The notes under the pieces were generated by a model. The model was not told the DNA's origin. It was given only the letters and a program-made list of their open reading frames with translations, and did not search any database. 64,000 nucleotides of DNA from Steromphala cineraria. Taxonomy: Eukaryota > Mollusca > Gastropoda > Trochida > Trochidae. Within the stretch, counting starts at the first letter, position 1; every line of letters begins with the position of its first letter. Shown piece after piece: positions 1-12,800 of the stretch. The stretch lies in the NCBI GenBank assembly GCA_916613615.1, contig OU744734.1:36028801-36092800 (forward strand), in the 5' to 3' direction. The position numbers and the translations under genes were made by a program.

Positions 1-892
1 CACGCTTTGATAAGCTTTGATAAGCTTTGATAAGCTTTATAACGCTTTATTACGTTTTGATGCGATAATGACGCTTTAAATCAGACTCTGATACGATTAT
101 CAAGTTATGTTGTGCATTGTTACGCTCTGTTAAGCTTTGTTACGCATTGGAAAATGTCGAGATCGCCGATTTCATGCCGCTTTTGATCCAGAGCCTATAT
201 AAAGATGCAGAAGATCCACAAAATCATTGCATCTTTGACTCCAGAACACGATTGCAAAACAACAAGATCCAGAAGTTCCAGATGTACCAGAGCATGATCC
301 ATCTGAAGAAGACATGATATTTGTATCCCTGCTGTATAACTACATCATTGAGCGTGGGTATCGTAGGAGAGCGTGAGAGAGCGTGAGGAAGCTTGCTAAG
401 CGTAACAAAGCCTCTCAATTCGTGGGAAAGCATGAGAGTCCTTCATCAAAACGTAACAAAGCGTAACAAAGCGTAACAAAGCTTGTCAGAGCTTGATGAA
501 AGCGTCTGACCTCGTGTCAGATCGTCATGCCAGATCGTAGCAAATCGTGAGACATCTTAACGAAGCGTGTCAAGTGGTGACAGACTGGGGTCCCCGCTTT
601 GAACCAAGCTCTGTTAAGCTTTCCTACGCATTAAGTCAAGCTTTGCTGAGATTTGTTACCCTTTGTTAAGCTTTGATACGCTTTGATACGCTCTCGGCGC
701 TTAAATCAATTCGTGACAGAGCGCCCACAATTTTTAAACAGTTTAAAAAATTTGGGCGCTCTTGCCGAATGTCCGCTTTACTCCAAGCTTTACCACGATC
801 TGTTACGACCCTGACGCTTTAATCAAGCTTTGTTACGCTTTGGTGCCGCTTTGCACGCCGCTTTAAAGCGCCATCAAAGCGCCGTTGGTGTG
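1..892. repeat. Degenerate 11-bp repeat region with strand switches
   Basis: The stretch is built from loose variants of an 11-base word like gctttgttacg or gctttgataag. Around 1-155 and 590-865 the word is on the plus strand; around 360-570 its complement dominates (cgtaacaaagc repeated in tandem near 450-485). About 200 bases (155-355) are unlike the word. The pattern is an inverted, decayed satellite-like array. The short ORFs here are chance products of the repeat. I see no gene. Confidence 0.7.
718..762. repeat. 45-bp near-perfect palindrome
   Basis: Two 22-base arms around one central base at 740 pair with two mismatches, starting agagcgccca and ending tgggcgctct. It sits inside the 11-bp repeat region and could extrude as a hairpin or mark fused ends of an inverted-repeat element. 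Confidence 0.75.
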
Positions 893-1860
893 AACTTAGC
901 ATTAGTAGTCCATCAGTCTTTAATTCCTCAAGGAAATCAAAATAACCTTTTAGGTTAAATTTGAAAACCCCAATACTGTACATGTATATAGACTTATGAA
1001 TTTTTGTCCATGATTTTAGAGACACTTTGTTTAATTTAAGTCCTTAATCAGTCTCTATATTGAAAAGCTTTCAAGATTTCCCTAATTTCAGAGAGCGACA
1101 ATTCCCAGAGTGGCACTCACACTCTGGTCTGAGAATTCAGGACGACGGCGCCAATGTTACCTTCACTTAAACCCCACATTTGCATCACTTCAAATTGACG
1201 GCACTAATTCATTTGATGCATTCAACTCAAGTTTTATCAAATTTGGCAACTGCAATCATAATAAAATCATATTTATTATTTGCCAGCGAGGCTGCAAGAA
1301 TTACAAGACCTTTCCAAACAGTTGAAGGAGGCGTGTAAGAATGCTCTACATTGTGTGGCTTTTATTGAACCTCATACAGGCCAAGTCCTGTCAAATTATG
1401 CTCATTTCATCAATGACTTGTTTGTTCACCAGATTTTTACAACAGCTGAGGCACGACAGCCTTGCCCTGACACGAACATTCTGAGAATAGTCCACAACGA
1501 ACACAGCGCAGATCAATTAGACAGCATGGTAAGAAGTTTGCGGTTAAAGGGCCCTTGTTAACGCTAGCGACTTCCCTCCTTTTGACTCTAGTTCTGATTG
1601 CACTATATCGTCTGCAACAGATTCCCAGAATGACTTGTGGTAATCATGTATCGATTCCCTTGAGTTGTTACGCTTGAGAGACATGCCCTTTTAGTCATGG
1701 TACGTTGATTAAGAACAAATTGTGGGAGAAAATTGTAAGTCTTATTGAGTCCCCTGACACCTTGGCCTTTTCTTCCCCATAACTTAGTTCTGAGGACCAC
1801 TTTATTAAGTTTCTGCTTAGTGATGTCTTCAGTGGCGAAAACTGTTTCTCTGATTGATCA
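893..1860 (+). repeat. R1 segmental repeat, copy 1
   Basis: This block matches 29937-31010 and 48220-49240 over nearly its whole length, including the intron-like flanks of the exon-like ORF inside it. Similarity starts abruptly at the edge of the 11-bp repeat and fades after about 1856 (ctgtttctctgat). It is the only part of the 18-kb tandem unit found outside that duplication. Confidence 0.85.
1287..1528 (+). CDS. Candidate internal exon, R1 copy 1 (unknown protein)
   Basis: A 242-base open stretch is bounded by a good acceptor (pyrimidine-rich, ends tgccag at 1286) and a good donor (ATG|gtaaga at 1529). It enters in phase 2 and leaves in phase 0, giving 80 codons that start RLQELQDLSKQLKEACKNAL and include LHCVAFIEPHTGQVLSNYAH and FVHQIFTTAEARQ. 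The beginning looks like an amphipathic helix. I do not recognise the family. Copy 3 (48611-48852) is open over the same span; copy 2 is broken. No neighbouring exon that would join it is evident, so it may be a real exon of a long-intron gene or a duplicated exon fossil. Confidence 0.4.
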
Positions 1861-2707
1861 TGTTCAAGAGTGAATATTCTTTGATATCCGTCATATCATA
1901 GCAACTGATAGAAGTTCCTGATTCATAGAAGCCTTATGAAGGATCTGAATCTATTGCTTGCTTTTATTTGCTCTTTGAAGATCAGGAACTGAGACAACCA
2001 TAACATTTATGTAAATTCAGCTATTTTGGTTCATGACTTATGAAGAACTGGAATTGCAGTCCTTCTCAGAATTCAATATTTGTTTAACGGAACAGAGTCT
2101 CAAAAGACAATCAAAACTTTGATTTGATTGATGTTGGTGTGAAGATGAATATATGAAATGATTTTTAGCAAAATGAAACTGTTTATTGATCCAGTGCTGC
2201 ATTCAACAACTGATATGGCAAACTATACAATGTGTCATATTTATTTGATGTGCACATTAGAATATACAAAGTGTCATGTTTGGGCATGAGTTGTTATCCC
2301 ATCCGGGATGTAATAAAGTGAGATAATGTCATCACTCTGTCCGGCCATTCAGTTATTCATCTGAGATAATGTCGTGTTTGTTTGTCCGTCCAGGCATCTA
2401 TCCATCACTCATTCCAGAATGGAATTTGAAAACTGTAACATCTAGCTCAATGAAACTTGGTATGTGAATAGGTCAGCAAGTGTACATTTTCAACTTCATG
2501 AGATCTTTGTTTTTTGCGATTTGGTTTGGGACCAGAGGAATATGTCATCTTCTAATGTTGTATTTTGTTTGTTGATTTTTTGACAATCCAATAGACAATA
2601 CTCGATATCAATACTCAGGCTATAAAGCTGACATACTAAGTTTGCTAAATTTTGTCAAAATTATTTTTTTTCCACTACACAAAAAAATGGATATAATTTT
2701 CTCCGTT
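1861..2707. other. Non-coding spacer with one dispersed motif
   Basis: No exon-like ORF is visible. Around 2437-2500 the phrase tagctcaatgaaacttggta and its surroundings recur in the tandem units at 31.6-31.95 kb and 49.7-50.05 kb, so a diverged member of that repeat lies here. Confidence 0.5.
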
Positions 2708-2715
2708 TCATTTTT

Positions 2716-3033
2716 GAATATGGATAGCGCAGCGGTTTGCTCGTTTTGCTTTGGATCAGAATGTCCGTGGTTTGAATCCTGCCAGGGGCTCGGCAACTTT
2801 GTCTGCAATAAAGAACTGCTCTACACGCAGTCAGGTTTGGGTGCAATGCTTCACAGAATTTCAGCGCAGTATGACCCATGGTTCCCTAGTTTCATGCTAG
2901 TTCAATGCTCACTGGTTTCACTGCAATGCATAGCCACAATAGTGTCACAGGCTTTCTCCCTGCAATAATACTAGCAGCCGAGATATAAGTCAAATATTCT
3001 TGAAAGCGGCGATAAACCCCATATCAGCTCACC
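2716..3033 (+). mobile_element. tRNA-derived SINE, copy 1
   Basis: The 5' head carries a tRNA A-box-like segment (gatagcgcagcggtttgc, from 2723) and a B-box (ggtttgaatcc, 2769-2779), followed by a body and a 3' end (gcgataaacccc, then ctcacctca) shared with the copy at 23728-24012. A weak 8-base flanking match (tcattttt at 2708 and 3034) may be the target-site duplication. The head has more substitutions than copy 2, so this copy is older. The overlapping 108-residue ORF is an accident of the element. Confidence 0.85.
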
Positions 3034-3740
3034 TCATTTTTTATTGTCAGTTGTGGATTTCCATCTATTGAAATTAGCCTACATTAAAATAAATGTCAAA
3101 TGACTCCAATATTAATCTTATCTTGATGGCAAATTTAAATCTTATTTATTAACAAATCATAGGATTTTTCAAATAGATTTTGAGATTCAGATATTTGGAA
3201 AAACAATCTTTTTTAAATCCTGTCTCACATCCAAAATCCTTTATCTTCTGAGAGTAATTAATTTTGATGTTTGAAAAACTTTCTTGTGAAGAAAAATGCA
3301 TTACATGACCTCTTTAATGTTTTTTCACTACACAAGCTAAATGGATATATTTCTGTCTCATTTTGGATTTTCATTTGGTGATTTATATCTACTGAAACTG
3401 GCCTACATAGAAATAAGTTTTAAGAGCAGTGTTGAAATAAGCCTTGTGGCTTGTTCACCAATTCTTATTTCATTTGCGAAATAAAAATATATTTTGAACC
3501 AAATAAGTGTCAAATGTCTGCAATATTGAACTTTTCTTGCTGGCAAATGTTTATAATGTTCATCAAAAAAATCTTCTTTTTCAAAGTTTTTATATTAGTT
3601 TAAAATATTTGAAAAAATATTTTTCTTTTTTTTAGTCCAGATTTACATCCAAAAATCATTTATCTTCTGAAAGACATTCATTGTGATATTTGAAAGACAT
3701 TCATTGTGATATCTGAAAAACATTAGTTGTGAAGTATGAC
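3034..3740. repeat. Diverged tandem duplication
   Basis: Segments at about 3050-3310 and 3365-3740 share a run of landmarks in the same order: a 'tctactgaaa..ggcctacat' block, a 'aaatgtc..caatatt' block, a 'gatttacatccaaaa' block and a 'tttatcttctga' block. The second half carries an extra insert near 3420-3490 and a 26-base direct repeat at 3670-3720. No gene seen. Confidence 0.55.
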
Positions 3741-4370
3741 AGAACTGGTTCCCATCAGAAGTGAGTTTTTATGTTTTTCATCAGAAACTGCGGAACCTTG
3801 GGTGTAGAAAATTGGTTCAATAAATTTTGTTCTGAAGCTTGCTGTGTTTGTGTGTCATCGTCAGAACAATCTCTCCTTATAAGCAGTGGGACACCAGCAC
3901 CTATACACACAAACTTTTAGTTGAAGTGCATTTTAATGAGTAGTGATTAAAACTAATTATGTCTTGTCAAAATATGGAAAGGATAATGGTTAAAATCTTG
4001 GAATGTTTATCTTAATGAGGCTGATAGTTATAAACAGACAAAAATCTTAGTATGTGGTGTTTATGTGTTGATGCGAGTTGCTTACCGTAAGTTTTTCCAT
4101 TTTCTTTTCTAGATTTAAAAATATGCTTAGCAGTCATTGTTTGGTGCTAGATGGTTTTAAAGTTTTGACTGTAGGTATATATGATAGAATAGAAATATCA
4201 TGTGGAGTATACTAAACCAGCTTCAATATGATATCACTTTGTTAAATAACATTTGGGCAAACTGACTGAAGTTCGGAAGTCACCCAAACCTCAGAATTGA
4301 TGTAATTATATGCTTCTTTTGTTTTCTTATGTTTCTTTTGGATCTCTTTTGATATTTATTTCATTCCAAA
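3741..4370. other. Spacer, nothing recognised
   Basis: AT-rich sequence without a convincing ORF, splice-bounded open frame or repeat shared with the rest of the window. Confidence 0.5.
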
Positions 4371-4800
4371 AGATTTTCTTATCACACATATTTTTCAACA
4401 AACTTTTTCGGACATGGAAGATGTACTAATTTATGAAGAATTTGGGAAATTTTTACTTAAAATTCAGAAAAATTAGGAAGTGCCAAAAGGCTAAAGAATG
4501 TATTCATTTCAGAAGAGAAACATCGATACATGATCAAACTCCTATGAATATGGGAAAATTAAATGTAAACTTGAAAGTTAATTTTGTGATTTTCGAAATA
4601 TATCAAAATGACGTTGGTTCAGATACTTATAAATGAACTTTATTGGGATTTGTAATATATACTAATTTCCTGTCAAATGCTAAGGTAACAAAGAAAAATC
4701 AATCAACACATGTAACATGCGAGTTTATGATTCTTGTATTTCTTCCCAATACTAGACAATGAAATTACCATTTAATCTATCATGACAGGAATATTTATTT
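4371..4800 (+). repeat. Dispersed 0.43-kb repeat, copy 1
   Basis: This matches 61083-61490 across its length: both begin with a cttatcacacatatttttca-type phrase, share aatttaggaagtgccaaaag and catttcagaagagaaacatc, and end near atgacaggaatatt. Copy 2 carries a small internal duplication of the 'ccttggttcaga' phrase. No coding frame is shared, no terminal repeats were found, and it belongs to no family I recognise. Confidence 0.7.
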
Positions 4801-4865
4801 TGGGGCATCATAAAAAAAGAATTTTAAAATCTTAGACCATGGAAGATCATTTTGCTACACATCAG

Positions 4866-5115
4866 CTCATATCTAGTCATGTAACTATACGATTGACCTA
4901 TGAATCAGAAATTGGCCCAAATGTAACCAAATCTGTTGCAATATATCTTAAGCATGTATTCAATGTTAGATCAAACACGTGATCACAATGTATTATTTAT
5001 TCTAACTGTACTGTAGGCCATGTGGCCAAAATACTGAAATAAACAATTATATATCTAGTCATGTAACTATAAGATGAACATTTGCCTATGAATCAGAAAT
5101 TGGCCCAAAAAATGA
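4866..5115. repeat. Short tandem duplication
   Basis: The phrase atctagtcatgtaactata followed by ctatgaatcagaaattggcc occurs at about 4870 and again at about 5052, in direct orientation about 182 bases apart. Confidence 0.65.
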
Positions 5116-7412
5116 ACTGGCCTAATGTGTGGATTTTATAATGGATTAGACACTATTTTACAATTCTATCAGATCACAGTGAATTTTCTGATTTTTCTTA
5201 TTAGTTACCTAACAGAAAGGAATTGTCAGCCATTTCCCTCCATCAGTTCTTCAAATTGATGTTAATTATCTTTACTGGCTAAAGATGGAATGAGACAATT
5301 CAATGTCTTCAGGTGCTTTGACATTACAAGACTTTCTGTCTGTTCCAATGTACCTCACAATGGGGTTTACAGATTTTTCTGTCTAGGTCGGGACATAATT
5401 GGTAATTATTGAACAAGATACTTCCTCGATACGTCAAAGTTTCCTTCCACTTTAATCTATCATCAGAATCAGCTGTGTATGGATTTATCAAAAATTGAAT
5501 ACTGTCTGGGTAGCTTTTGGAAAGGTTGAAGATGAGTTTGTGAAATGTCAATGTGAAGATCATTCTCATTGAATATCTTCCTAATTGGATAACTTGCTGA
5601 TTGTCTATATTCATCAACTACTACTCAACTATACTAAGTGAATAAGAAAAATTACAGTTTTTTACTCAAATTCATTAATTATTGTTACCAGCAACCACAT
5701 CACCTTTAATACTTAAGTGTAAGTTTCATGTTTTAGTGAATATCTCTGATCGGTGAGATATGGATTCATATGGCCATATTCAGAAGTTTCATTGGTGGGA
5801 GATAAATTCAATCAAGGCTTATCAATAAAAAGGGTTTAAAATGCCTTTAATATCTACATTGTCCACCTTCAAAGATTTTATAGGAAGGAACATTTATATA
5901 TTGATCAAACAATAAAGGCTTGTGAGTACTCTATTGCAGAACTAAGACCTAAGAATATTGATTGTAAATGCTTTTCCAGTAAAGATTATGCTGCAATGTT
6001 GATATCTCACAAAGATTGGAATATTATCTGAATGTCAAGAACTTCGTAAATAAAACCAACTGTTCCTACTTTGACATATCTGATAGTATAGAGATGAAAT
6101 AAGATATATAAAGTGTCTCTCCTGTCACCTAAATCATCTAAACAAGACAATACATGCACAAGGTAAACAATAACAACAGGTGGGAAAACATGGATAAAAG
6201 TATCAACTGTCAGCTTTTGTCAGTTTTGAGGTTTTTGGAAGCAAAAGAAACTATTTTGAACATCTACACAAAGTTTAACATAGAACAGGTGCTTACTGTA
6301 GTTGCAGATAATTTTTTAATGCAATAGGAAATTTAATATGATAATAACTTGAAGGATTTTATGTTTATAGACTTGGTGACCTTATATAATGACGAGGTCA
6401 TATTATTCCGAGTTTTTTTTTTAAAGACAAAAGGAAACTTGAAACCTAGTGGACATTTAAAATCTATAGATCTGGCCATCTTGTGACTCTTCCTTATACT
6501 AAATCTATGACCAGGGACAAAATGAATATTGGAAAGGTTGATGAGATGCAGAGCCAATCGCTCTAGTTTTCTTTGTAACCCAAGTAAGTGATGGTTAAGA
6601 GCTTTGAAATATGATTTATGTGCTTATAATCAAGAGTTGAAACTGTACTGAGGGACCCTGATAGCCGCTGGGACTGTTGGCAATTAACACCCGATATATG
6701 TGTATATTTATATATACTCCCAATCAGAGATGAAAGGAGACATGACTTCACTTGTCTCTACCAATCAACATCTGCTGGTTTGTATCTTACAGCACTTCTT
6801 CACTTAGTGGTGTACATTGATGATTATAGGGGAATTGATAACTGTGCTATGAGACAGGTGTGAATTATCTTGCTGTTTTACTGTTTGTTTTCAAGAAGAA
6901 ATCATGTTATTTTGACAATGATTGACCAAACCTATATTCTGCTAGCTAAACAAATCTGTCTGCATTATCATGTCTCCTTTAGATATAAATTAATGCATGA
7001 TTTATCATATCAATAAAGTAGTTAATTCTGTTACAGAAAAACGGTTAAATGTTTTGTATGAATATGCCTTTACTGTGGGCAAGATGGTTTTCTGCATCAG
7101 ATGCCTATTTACATAGCGTATTCATAAACTGAAGTCCAGAGGGGGACATGAAGTTTATACGTTTAAAGGTAGTCCAATGATCCCCTCATACAACCTTTAA
7201 AGGTGTAGAACAAAATTCACAAATACAGAATCCAGAAAGTCTGTCTTCTATATGCAAGATTGCCCTTTCTGACGTAACCTTCCAGTTCATCAAGGTTGTG
7301 TTCAGAAAGATCAGTTTGGCCTCCATTGTAGCATTGTCTAGAATTTCTTCTAACCCTTGATAATACTTCAAACCTGACTGTCACTGTTATGTTAAATTAC
7401 CGAAGATGGCTG
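5116..7412. other. Intron-like or intergenic spacer, no gene seen
   Basis: The few open frames (longest 97 codons on the minus strand at 5324-5617) have no recognisable domain, no splice context and no homologue elsewhere in the window. Nothing else stands out. Confidence 0.5.
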
Positions 7413-7590
7413 ACGAGAACCCTGAGAGTAACTGTAGAGATCAAGAGTTGAAGTGTCTGAAGGGCAGACAACTCTTGTCAAGATCAGTTCACATGTACCT
7501 AGGTCACCCTGAGAGTAACTGACGAGATCAAGAGTTAAAGTGTCTGAAGGGCAGACAAGTCTTAATTGTCAAGATCAGTTCACCTGTTGC
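7413..7590 (+). repeat. Tandem duplication, about 92-bp unit
   Basis: The phrase ccctgagagtaactg, then gatcaagagtt, then gtgtctgaagggcagaca, then gtcaagatcagttcac appears twice in succession, starting near 7418 and 7509. Confidence 0.75.
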
Positions 7591-9801
7591 AGTGTATGTT
7601 TGTATTCTGTGTCAGTGTGTTACAAGAACAGCAGTCTTCTTAAAGAGGGGATTCTATCTGTTTCTTGTCCACCATTTTTGTTTTATTGCTTGTGTGAAAA
7701 ACTGTTTTAGTTTTACAAAATAAAATTCAAATAAATACATTGATAGAATATTTATAAAGAATTATTCTATCATTTGTTAATTTGGTGATTCAACCATAAC
7801 TTTTACCCAATGTATAATAATAAATTATGTTTTAATTGTGTTTTCTTTTACAAATGATAGCCTATGACTCTTCATTGTGTTCACTTTCAATCTTGTTTGC
7901 TGTCTGATGTAGTGCTTCGCCAGTTGGTAAAACTGTTACCAACATAAACCTTTGTTTTTACTTTAGACAAATTATCACAAATTATATTAAACTTGAAAGT
8001 TGGATCCCCATTAATGAATTGAATTCAACACTTGTGAGCTGTGGGAGCTTATATAATACCAGTGTTGTAAAGAAAAACAGTAGCTAGTTTTAATCAAGTT
8101 GGATGATCACAGAGTATATTGGACCAAAAGAGTTGCTATGGGGTTATCTTTACAAGTAATGATCCCTTCTTAGACCTTGGTCTTTGTCTAACGTTGTTTC
8201 ACTGATTGCACAGTTGTTAAGGGGCGTGTGGCAGATAAGTAACTGGCCACTTGTGCAACATATCACTTTGACATTAGGATATGAAGACTGTAGACTAGGC
8301 AGGTGCTTGGAGCATAGACACCTTACACTTGACTTTTGGAGCCAGTGATGTTTATAATGCCAGCTTTTGATAACCTATTGCCTTTATACGAATCTACCTT
8401 ATTGACCTTAACTACTATTCTTTAAGAATTTTACTATAAAACTCTGTAAAAGAAGGCCAAGGGGATCTTTTCAAAATGTTAGCTTTACCTTATAGTCACA
8501 ACCATTAACTAATGATTTTTATGATCATCTTAATGCTTTTTTAAAAGAAGACACTATGAATTTCCTTTCGGATAAGAATATTACTATTAATGATTCGACA
8601 TATATGTAGTACTTTTGGTGTTTTGGTTGATTTTTCTTATTCCAATTTTAATTAATGAGGACCTAAATTCGGTGTATTAAATGATTTTTTTCAAGGCAAA
8701 TTTACAATAGTGTCAATGAAAAAATTTAAATTCAATGCAGTGCAATCCATGACTTGCATCCTTGATGCCGGGTCCTTTCATATAGAAGTTTAAAAGGTTT
8801 CTCTGGCAAAAGTACATGCCACCATTACTGTAATTCTATTTAAACTTCCATAAAAAACCTTGAATCACTTCACTTGCAATTTCTTCAATCCATTACCTTC
8901 TATTTTGTGGAGACTAAGTGATTCACATGCCTTCTTATGACTACTTCTCTAAAGTCATTCAAAACAATTTGAAACAAGTTATAAGTGAAAAGTGTGAGAA
9001 AAACTTATTAACTGCGAACCATTACGTCTTTTACCCTTCCCACCTAATCCACAGCACTCCCATTGTAGGAACCAATCAAACCATTTCCAATTGTGTGTTA
9101 TGCTTCTGTTGATCGAGAGCTTTCCCATAATGCAATAGAACTCCCCTTCCTCCCATTTATCGCTGTATTTCCGTATCAATGGCTGGTGTAAGATTGGGAC
9201 CGCCACTTAACACACAAAGTTAGAATAAAGGCTACAGGTTGGTAGGATCTGCTTTGATGCTGTTAGAAAGTGGCCCAGTGAGTAAGATCTCTTGTCACAT
9301 CAAAGTGTTGGCCCTCCTGTAACTCACCGCTTGCTGATCAACCTGACTTGTGTACTATCTCACCTCATGAGGGGAATCCCCTGGAGAGTCATATTGATAG
9401 TATTGCTTCCATGAGGAAACTGAGTGCAGTGTTGATAAAGTGCCTTGCCCAGGGACATGACACAGAAAAGGCCATTCTCAAATGTTTGGTGCCTCCACTA
9501 GGATTTGGCGTGACATGAAACATGCAAACAACAAAACGACTGTTTACATACTGCAATGGGTAAATAAGGATGAATTCACCTCTGTGATAAAAAAAATGGC
9601 ATTTCAAAGAAAAGATGTAGACAGTTTTATATCACCGGCTACATGGAGACGCAATAATGTCTACTTCACGGGATTTATTTCTCCAGAGAGTTTTTTTCCT
9701 GCTTGAGTGTTGTTTCTTCTTTTCTGTTGAATACAAAGATTTTTGTGTTTTCTTTTGATTTATTGCAATAATTTTTACTGTTTTTCATGTTAACTTTGCA
9801 G
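7591..9801. other. Intron-like spacer upstream of a candidate small exon
   Basis: AT-rich with no convincing coding segment. The ORFs at 8918-9706 are short, overlap on both strands and look random. The right edge is the pyrimidine tract and acceptor of the 45-base exon-like unit at 9802. Confidence 0.45.
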
Positions 9802-9846
9802 AAGAAAAGAGTGTATGCTCAAGATGTCATAAGACTTCATTTTAAG
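9802..9846 (+). CDS. Candidate 45-nt internal exon
   Basis: A T-rich tract ending tttgcag (9801) precedes 15 open codons, KKRVYAQDVIRLHFK if read in frame 0, followed by a donor AAG|gtaaat at 9847. Length is a multiple of three, so it could be skipped without shifting frame. The protein is too short to identify. No partner exon is proven. The nearest exon-like plus-strand units are the R1 copy at 1287-1528 and the 42-base unit at 27152. Confidence 0.35.
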
Positions 9847-12800
9847 GTAAATGTCTGATTTCATTTTGTATCAATATATCAAATGATGTAATATTTCATG
9901 AACTTTTTACTGTTGGTCATCTTTTCAGCAAACGAAAATGAAGTTTTCATAATTTCTTTTGTTTGTTTAATATTTTTTAAAAATGATAATTTTTCATTAT
10001 TTGAAAAATATTAGTACAAGTGCTGAATTGAATTTATTTTGTTGTGCTTTATCTTAAACCATAATGAGCAATTAGTAAAAACTTAGAAATACTTTATGCG
10101 AAAAGGAGTACCGGTATATTATTAGGAGTGGAGATTTAATCTGGAAACATTTAAACACACAAAGAATCACTCAGACAGCAAATTTAACTGCCCTTTTAAA
10201 ATTGAAGATTTTATGGCCAAAAAATCTAAAGAGTAATTTGTTGATGAAAGGAATCAGTTGGAAGCTGGCGCGAGGCTAGACATAATATTCTTGATCCTGA
10301 TTGGCTAACTCAAAAAGCAAATCGTGGAAGTCGGATCAGAGATAATATGGCTTAAATCTGACTTGTAGCTTTGCCAACTTGCTTTCTCTGTTCTGCAAAC
10401 CAATTCAGTATCAATAGATATGTTGACTGCACCATGCTTTTACATCATAAGATATCCAAAACTCTTCAAAGCTCCCAAAGAATTACCTACTGTCATCCCA
10501 AGCTTATCTACTCCATTTAATTTACCAGGGAAATTGCCTGTTTTCACATCTTTCATGTCATGAGGGCTTCGTGTTTTTATAAATTTCAAATTCTAGACGA
10601 ATTTCCACATGAAAGAGGTTTATTTTTTCTTATTATCTCATGATTGACAAAGGGTTTTTCCACATGTTTCAAATTCTCCCAATATAATGAAAAAAGATAA
10701 GAGTTTTGGCATGATTATCTTTGTATCTCCTTTCTCTAGATATTACTCATTAAGTCTTTGTTTATTTCTTTGAAATGTGTATAGCAACTTTTTTATGCAT
10801 GTGTCTGTTCTTTTAACATTACTGATAATAGACAACAGTTATAAGTTTGTTGGCAAGCTTAATTTGTAAAATTCCTTTGTAACAGGCAATTATTGTTTTT
10901 TGTTTTCTATTTTGCGGATGCACTGGTTAGATTTGTAGCTCACTGAGAAGTTGTCAATGTTTATTTTTGAACTGGTATTTGTGTGTTTGTTTCCACCTTA
11001 TTGAATATGTTATTGAGTGTACCAGGTATTTATTAAATCATTTTCTTTAATATGAAAATAATAGTTATATCAAAAGATATATGCTAGTTCCTGCTAAGTT
11101 AACAGTTGGGCAATAATGTTTAATGCAAGATACCCATTTAAGAATGTATATGTTCTAGATTAAGAGATGCCTCTAATGTTTCAAATGTCAAATGAATTGT
11201 TTACAAGCGTTAACATATTTAACAAGGTGCAAAAAATCTCCCCATAAGTCACTTACCTGTCCTCTTGAGAATAACCTGAAAAGGTAAAAGATTTAACTCA
11301 TCAAAACCATGTGAGCTATTTGGAGCAAGGCAATTTGTATCTAGTTGTGAGAGTAGACATTAGATTAGATCTGCTTTCTTACATGGTGCAGTTGTTCAAG
11401 TTCTCTGCTATCAAGAACTATCAGATAAGATTATGGAATAGGGGCTAAATGGGCATGCCTAGTTAAATGGGCAGTCCTTTCAGTATGTTTTTTGTTGAAA
11501 CGAAATTCACGTGTGCCCTCTTCTTTATGTTAATGTTAATGTTACCAATATATGTTTCAACGTAACGATGTAAAATAATGTAGTTATAGCTTTATTTGCA
11601 TAAACTGGAGTATCCCTTTGAATTTTGTTTTCACGATAAATTCCCTGAAAGGACTGTCTTTTTAAGGGAGACTTGGAATATTGATTCTTCAGGGTATCGC
11701 TCAGGTTATAGAAGGAAATTTGGAATGTTGGATACCAAGGTAATGATTAAATCATTGTAAGATATTTTGAAAAATGGTTCCAGATTTCTTTAAAAGCCCC
11801 CAAAAGATGCAATTGAGCAATTTGGATATCACTCCAGTTGAAGCCAGTTGCTCCATCAAGGTAAGAGATTAATTTGACATGTTGGTTAACACTTAAGCTA
11901 TAACAGGACATTTGTATGTAAGTTGGAGGTGACCAGTAATATTGGTGGTCTGTGGTCTTCAAAATAACCTTCCAAGAGAAAAAACAATTGGATTAGGACA
12001 GGGTAAGATACTACCTCGGGTCTTCTTGCCTAATAACTAAAATTATTAATTGAATTATTACAATTACCATCATGAATTATGATAAAAAAAATTGTAATTG
12101 AAAGTACCAGACACGCAGGGTCTTCTTGCCTCAAAAAATTATTAATTAAAGTTATTATTAGAACCATCAGATATTATGAAAAGATATTATTGCGTGCAAC
12201 CAGAAACACAGAAAACAGCAAGGAGTTCATTACCATCAAGTTTATTCAAAGTTTCAATAACTAAAATAACTTCTTAACTATTGCAGACAGATCAAGCTTC
12301 TTCACTTTCATTGCCTATCATCTGAACCAGATATAGACAAAACAGCATGTCAGGATGTGCATGGGTTAAGATATGGGCAGTTCTGATAACAGGGTCATCA
12401 TGGGCCAAGCTAATTGCATGTGCTTGTGGTTCTAGTGTTCATCTGACATATCTAGATGATAGCACAGACTTGTGTATATGCACGTAGACTATAGATGGAT
12501 AACCTGGCTATCATAATTAAGGTAGGGTGACTTGAGATCTATTGTATCATCACACTTGTAATAGATGGACGACTGGTTTGGAGCCAGTACTGTCTTATCA
12601 TTTACACTCCCCGTCTCTTCTATTAACCTGCGTATATTGTATTCTTTTATCATGATATATCTGATATATGTGTCTGGCTTTTAACGAATCAACTCTTGGT
12701 TACATGTGTTGATTGGTTCTTGAATGTTTGAATCCTTAATGATGATCCTAATAACTGTACATAATGAAAATATTTATATATTTTAGATAAATGACTACTG

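Noticed and set aside
1110..1325. 71-codon plus ORF MALTLWSENSGRRRQ... (also at 30158 and 48434)
   Set aside because: It reads through the pyrimidine tract and acceptor of the R1 candidate exon and starts at an arbitrary site. Its preservation follows from R1 duplication. The downstream 242-bp unit has the better exon signals.
5324..5617. 97-codon minus ORF
   Set aside because: Unfamiliar composition, no splice context or homologue within the window; length is expected by chance in 64 kb.
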